From contig JACEFZ010004085.1 in assembly GCA_014155875.1 (NCBI GenBank), positions 150,001 through 214,000 of the forward strand: DNA of 64,000 nt, written 5' to 3'. How positions within the stretch are numbered: position 1 is the first letter of the stretch; each line of letters starts with the position of its first letter. Made by a program: the position numbers and the translations under genes. Below are positions 58,751-64,000 of this stretch, one piece after another. This stretch comes from Cepaea nemoralis (lineage: Eukaryota; Mollusca; Gastropoda; Stylommatophora; Helicidae). Under the pieces are notes generated by a model. That model was given only the letters and a program-made list of their open reading frames with translations. It was not told where the DNA came from and ran no database searches.

Positions 58751-60160
58751 AACAGAACGTTGTTTCTTTTTACATAGACAAAAAGTAAACACAAATAATT
58801 TAAATATGTGCATTGGCTGGGCTGGGTTGTCATGATAATTTGAATTGTGGTAATCAATTAAAAGACTGGCTTGTTGAACACACCAATTTGTAAAACAGCC
58901 CCTTTGTTTTAAATGGTTAATAGCTGTTTGCCCTGACTCATAAACAAATATCTGATTAATGAGTATTGTTTCTTGCTTCTAATAGTAGCCTTGATTTACA
59001 TGCTTTCTTGTTTTTGACTTAAGCCAGTAAGACAGTTTTGAAAAAGGCATTGTACAGGTTTTCAATCAAATGATTTTCATATATAAACTAAAGGTTAGAG
59101 GGGGAAAAGGGGGAAAGCACTTGCATAATGCTCTTTACAATCGTGTGATTCGTCATTTTCGTGATAATGTCCCCTTTTTTATAATTGCATCAAAAAACAA
59201 AAACAAAAAATACGTATTAATTAATTTTGATACTGCAAACTTTATTTTTGTCTTCTTGTTTTTTAAATTTGCACTTTTAACTCATGTTGCATTTTCAAAA
59301 TGTCACGAATCAGTGATTACAACCGAACTCAGGAAAAACAACTCAGGTGTTAGACGAATTTTCTATATTTGTACATATTGTAGTTATCTTCCCTACCTCA
59401 TGGACATTTTTGTTTTCAAATATTTACTGTGGAATATCAACTATTTCAGATGCTGATTAATGTTGTATTCATTGTTTTGTCTGTTGACATATGTGGTTTG
59501 TTTGTTTGTTTGTCTGTTTGACACATCATCATAATCATCTGCTGGTTACACTTGTGCTATCTTCAAGTGTTCTGTATTCCAGAATGCAAACTTTTACATA
59601 ATGAAGCATTTGGACATTGCCGAGCAATGTTGTACGGGTTAAGTTCCTGGTCTTTCACACCACCAACCAACAAAGGTCAACCTGTAAAATGAAATTTATT
59701 TCCCAGTATTCACACTAATTATATTCAAAAACAGCTGACAAAATTATCAAGATATTTCTTGTTTGCCTCTATTTAATTCTGTATTTAACTGTCTTGCATA
59801 TCAGTTCACTTGTTGTTGAACTCTCAGGAATTTGTAAAAAAATGCTGAAACGCTTTACATATTTACCTTGGTGACTGTGTTATGTATCGATGTTTACCAC
59901 CTCAGGGACATGTTGTATCATAATAAAACTCCCCAAAAATCTGGCATAAGTCACTTCAACAAAATATGTCAGATATGCATAAATACGGGGCTTGTTTTAC
60001 AACCTGGCATTAGCCAAATTATCATTGTTTCATGTGTTTATGATATATCTCATGCTGAATGTATTATTTAGAGGTGTAGTTGCAAATTGTTTCACAGGAT
60101 TTGTGAAAGTATCCGATAATATTAAATAAATAATTGACATACAAAATTAACATACTAAAT
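58751..60160. other. AT-rich spacer
   Basis: No recognised gene. (GTTT)n at about 59497-59520. The frame at 59070-59456 has no domain I recognise and is rich in AT-biased residues. Confidence 0.4.
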
Positions 60161-60169
60161 CTTGTTTTT

Positions 60170-61010
60170 GTTCTCAAATATGGCCATGTTAAGGGCACAT
60201 AATACTACAGTAGTGTGAATTCAATGTCTTTTGTCTTTTTCAAGGCACATATAGCTATAGAAATGTGAATTCATCATGATCAAAGGAACATACACTTGTA
60301 GAAGTACTGCTATGGAGATGTGAATTATTGGTCTTGTTAAGAGCACATACTGCTGTAGAGGTTTGAATTCAATGAGAACATATGGTAAAGGAACATATAG
60401 TTGTACTGGGTGTATTTTTAAGGACTATGGGGTTTTTAAAAATATTGCCGTTCAAGTTTTGTATACCTTTTGTGTTGCATGAACTCCACAGAGGGTGAAT
60501 ACAAAACTTGAAACAGCAATATTTTCAAAAACCCCCAGTCATTAAAAATACACCCTACAGAAACACTGCTATAGGAATATGAAATCAATGTCTTGTTAAG
60601 TGGCAGTACTGCTAAAGAGATATTAATTCAATGATTTTTAAGGATAGATACCTTAGAGGACATTGAATTCAACAAGACCTTGCTAATATACACACTGCTG
60701 AAGAGATGTGAATTCAATTATTTTTAAGAACAGATACCTCAGATGAGATATGAATTCAACAAGGCCTTGCTAATGTACACACTACTGAAGAGATGTAAAT
60801 TCAACATGGCCTCCCTCATATGCACTCTGCTGAAGAGATGTGAATTCAATGATTTTTAAGGACAGATACCTCAGAGTAGATGTGAATTTAATAAGACCTT
60901 GCTAATATATAACTGCTGAAGAGATGTGAATTCAACAACAAGGCCTTGTTAATTTATATACTGCTGAAGAGATTAATTTCAACAAGGTCTTGTTAAGGGC
61001 AAATTCAACA
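60170..61010. repeat. Degenerate repeat built on GATGTGAATTCAA
   Basis: AGAGATGTGAATTCAA, AAGGACAGATACCTCAGA, AACAAGGCCTTGCTAATATA and ACACTGCTGAAGAGATG recur in order, at roughly 110-120 bp, in strongly diverged form. It surrounds the foldback at 60408-60555. Confidence 0.75.
60408..60555. mobile_element. Foldback element, 60-bp imperfect inverted arms
   Basis: Left arm 60408-60467 (GGGTGTATTTTTAAGGACTA, TTAAAAATATTGCC, TTCAAGTTTTGTAT) and right arm 60494-60555 are about 85-90% complementary around a 26-nt loop. No coding capacity; size and structure fit a MITE-like or foldback element. Clear TSDs were not found. Confidence 0.7.
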
Positions 61011-62556
61011 GTGTTTGGTTAGTGCATGTACTCCATAATAATATGAAGTCAAAGGTCAACATATGTACTAGCTCACACAATTATCATATTACAGTTCTGT
61101 ACAGTTAAATTATTTCTGAATCTGCTTTTCAAACAACCCTTGGATCAGTAATTGTTGACTTGTTGTCATATGATAAGAAAGTTATTATCCTTCCTGAGTA
61201 AGTGTGAACTATCAATATGATGTCCATATTTGAATCATCTTAAAACATTAACATGCATATTGAATTTAGAATGCTGCATAATGAATGAATCTATTTATCT
61301 ACATGGATTTATAGTTATTTCAGTTTTCAACTTATCAGTATTCATGTACCATCAAAAACGGGTCAGATTTTTGTTTTATCGCTGCCAAAAAGCTTTCAAA
61401 TCGTGTGGTTATTTTACAAACATTGATCTGCATGTTTGGTTGTCCAGAGAGTGATATTATCTTGAATAGAATGTGATGAATAATAATTTGTATGATGCAT
61501 TTAAGATGCACCCATTTGTAATATCTTTCAAAATGTTAATTTATAAGTTAACTAATGGGCCAATCTGGCAAACTACTGCCTTGTATGGAAATTCAATTTT
61601 ACAATGTGTTGACATCATATTTTAACAATCTATTTTGGGGCTCGTTAATATGTTGACGCTTAGTTCACAAATTTAGAAACATCACATATCACAGAAAAAG
61701 TTAAGCGGCATTCTGTAAACATTGTATATTTGGTACCTAAAATTCCACATATCACAGATTTGTTTAAAATGAGATATAATTGTTTTGTATGTTAGTGCAG
61801 AAAGTTTTAGGCTGCCACATCTCTGTATTGACTAAATTTCTTCCGTTACATTTCAGCTATTTATTAATATTGAATTCATCTGATCATGTCCCTTTACTTT
61901 CTCCTGCTATTGGAAACTCTCTTCAGCTCAGTATAAGACTGTGTTCCAACATCTTTTCATTTTTATGTGATGTAGTTTTTTCCAGGACTTCCTGTTTTTT
62001 TCTTGCCCTGAATCCAGTATTTTCAGTAACAGACCTCCATGTCTCATCATGTAATCAAGTTACGAACATTTTGTTTCTGTATAATGTTACATTGTTCCCT
62101 GTTTTCTCCAATGTCTTAAGATTTTGCATTTGATCTCTCCTCTGTCCAACTCATGTTTTTGTATCCCACAACATCATCATATTTCAAAAAGCTTCAAAGT
62201 TCTTCTCCTCTGTTGTTCAAAGATGTTCAATTAGCCACCAGTAAAACTGCTTTTGTCAGTAGTTGAGATGAGTTGAGTTGAGTCAAGAACCAACATCTCA
62301 GCACTCAGGACATTCCCATACATGCTCCATCCTCATCTGCAACAGCCAGCGAAGAGTCCCAATACTAATAGTACCAGTAGCAGTCTGATTATGTCGGCAT
62401 CAATATAATTTGAAAAACTAGCAATACCGGGGCAAAATAATACCTTCATTAGTAACAGTCAGCATCTGAGGCTGTAGTTTCACCCCCTGAAAACCGCTTG
62501 GTTGGAATTTACCTGCAAGTGATTTGTTAACAGATCACTTTGTGTTGATTTTCACA
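61011..62556. other. AT-rich spacer
   Basis: No recognised gene. The frame at 61780-62133 is T-rich and unsupported. GAGTT words near 62262-62283. Confidence 0.35.
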
Positions 62557-62832
62557 ATGGGGATATTTATCACAAACATCAGAAAGAGGCAGTCATCTTT
62601 TTTTGGCCACGTTATGAGAAGACAAAAAACTGGAACATGTTGTGACAACCAGAAAGATTTGCAGAAAGAGAGATAGAGGAAGACAGCGTGAGAAGATTCT
62701 TGACAGTCTTGTGTCATGGCACGGAAAGGAGTCATCACATGAACTGATCCATGCCGTCGGAGATCGTAATTTGTGGAGAGGCACGATTGACTATGCCAGC
62801 CGGCAAGGAATTGAATGATGATGATGATGAGT
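62557..62832 (+). pseudogene. LINE 3' end with (ATG)n tail
   Basis: The plus strand gives ITNIRKRQSSFFGHVMRRQK, then after a frameshift in the A-run near 62627 EHVVTTRKICRKRDRGRQRE, KILDSLVSWHGK, ELIHAVGDRNLWRGTIDYAS, a stop, and (ATG)n at 62814-62830. The RTE/Jockey-type C-terminus only. Confidence 0.82.
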
Positions 62833-62953
62833 GTTGGTCAATTGGAAAACAGTGGCAAGCTATTTAGTGTCAAATTGCATTTCAAAATAACAAACAGCAA
62901 ATTCATGTTGGGGTTAATTGCAACATCCTGTACAGAACATGCAACTAACTTTT
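62833..62953 (+). mobile_element. SINE-A, 5'-truncated
   Basis: GGAAAACAGTGGCAAGCTAT, AAATAACAAACAGC, GGTTAATTGCAACATCCTGT and ACATGCAACTAAC. It abuts the LINE tail. Confidence 0.72.
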
Positions 62954-63349
62954 GAAAATCTATAACAGTAGAAGAAAGTCTAGAAGACAAATTGATGTCC
63001 CAAATTTGAGACAATCAAGTCCTTTAAGAGTTGATTTGCTTCACATAATGCTTGCCTTCTATCTTGACATGTACAGGTATCAGTCCAGTGTGATATCTGC
63101 TACTGCTTGTAACCAAACACTTCAGCAGAAAGATGATTGCACTGTAATACCCTTTTAAATGACAGAGGAGATGATTCTTTTCAACCTCTATGCAGGTTGC
63201 CTGATTGGTTCACAGCTTTTGCTGATACATCCTTACACTCATATTTAGCCACAATCCTACTGTCCCTTCTCAGCACAAGCTTGGGGACCCTTAGTGGTCA
63301 TTAATGATTGTAAATTTACCAACTGCCTGCTTCACATTTAGTCATTTAG
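62954..63349. other. Spacer
   Basis: No recognised gene. Confidence 0.3.
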
Positions 63350-63580
63350 TTGTTACAAACTAACCAGCTGGTTATTACAAACCTACTAAATGCTATATAT
63401 TTACATGATTATCTGTTACAAAGTTACTGACTGGTTAATAAACATTTACTAAATGCTGTACATTGAATTGGTTGTTAATAATTTATTGATTGGTTATTAC
63501 ACACCTACTGAATGCTACATATTAAGTGACAGGATGTTACAAATCTATTCACTGGTTCCTGCACATTATCTATTGGTTTT
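63350..63580. repeat. Degenerate 55-65 bp repeat, about four copies
   Basis: CTGGTTATTACAAACCTACT, AAATGCTATATATT and GATTGGTTATTACACACCTA recur in order. Confidence 0.72.
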
Positions 63581-63839
63581 AGAAATTTAATATCTGCAGG
63601 CAAGAAAGATTATTTCCAATTATTAGTACCCATGTTCATGAGAAAAAAAGAATATTGACGATTGTATATTTTACAGAATTGTCTAATTGTTTTCATATAT
63701 TATACAAGTTTAAACACATTTTCAGAACTGTTGTATAAATACTGGCCCAGGCTCCTAAGCCCATCAGCATTGCATCCACAAAATGTTTTGGATTTGAATG
63801 GCTCTTATTGCAACCACAAAGTGTATTGGATTTGAATGT

Positions 63840-63955
63840 CTCTTCAGATTGTCTAAAGATAGGAGATACTGATGAATATAACAGTGGAACTGGTAAAATG
63901 ACAGTTGAACATTTACTGCAAGTGTCCAACATTGCAGAAAATATAAAAATACACA
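63840..63955 (+). pseudogene. Possible RNase H-LINE C-terminal fragment
   Basis: The plus strand gives SDCLKIGDTDEYNSGTGKMT followed by VEHLLQVS, resembling the CxCG...MTVEHLLQxCP tail found after RNase H in some LINEs, with the cysteines lost. Short and weak. Confidence 0.35.
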
Positions 63956-64000
63956 CACACCATTTGCGTATAAACTCTGGAGTCGACAAGCTTAAGTTGA

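Overview
This window is eukaryotic, animal nuclear DNA, most likely from a mollusc (a gastropod is my guess; low confidence). The reasons are one large C2H2 zinc-finger exon with a proper 3' splice site, remnants of RTE-type and RNase H-bearing non-LTR retrotransposons, several tRNA-derived SINE families with target-site duplications (TSDs), and an extraordinary load of microsatellites and minisatellites. There is no operon-like layout, Shine-Dalgarno signal, CRISPR array or other prokaryotic feature.

Only one gene looks functional. A long exon begins after a splice acceptor at 41163-41164, and its reading frame runs from an ATG at 41385 to a stop at 44899-44901. It encodes a transcription factor of about 1171 residues with nine zinc fingers, ending in a finger pair laid out like the C-terminal pair of Ikaros and Hunchback. 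One extra base near 43065 breaks the frame inside the fourth finger. The left edge (1-241, minus strand) holds the 5' half of a processed RPL26 (uL24) pseudogene.

Layout. 1-6.4 kb: RPL26 pseudogene, 28-bp minisatellite, nested SINEs and an RNase H LINE relic. 6.4-17.5 kb: LINE 3' ends, SINEs, a CpG-rich patch and many short tandem arrays (20, 5, 62, 20 and 39 bp units, plus GA/CT runs). 17.6-21.05 kb: a 17-bp satellite that becomes a 68-bp higher-order repeat. 21.5-30.3 kb: GA run, 51-bp array, LINE 3' ends, a 16-bp perfect hairpin, a 21-bp array, a CTAA-tailed retroelement inserted in an ATC-type array, and long CTT and TA runs. 30.3-35.8 kb: a 5.4-kb, 18-bp satellite. 36.9-38.8 kb: RNase H LINE fragment inserted in a second copy of the CTAA-tailed element. 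40.6-46 kb: zinc-finger locus. 46-52 kb: AT-rich spacer with diverged repeats and nested SINEs. 52.2-52.8 kb: 59/54-bp array with a 172-bp higher-order period. 53.8-56.5 kb: 5'-truncated, mutated RTE LINE. 56.8-57.75 kb: very uniform 22-bp array. 58-64 kb: SINEs, AT-rich spacer, a 60-bp foldback and a LINE 3' end.

The retroelements fall into two interacting groups. LINE relics are nearly all 3' ends with short repeat tails (ATG, GATT, CTAA). SINEs repeatedly insert into one another, and one set of copies appears to be a recombinant of two SINE families. I found no convincing new multi-gene system; the most unusual content is the repeat architecture and the zinc-finger gene.
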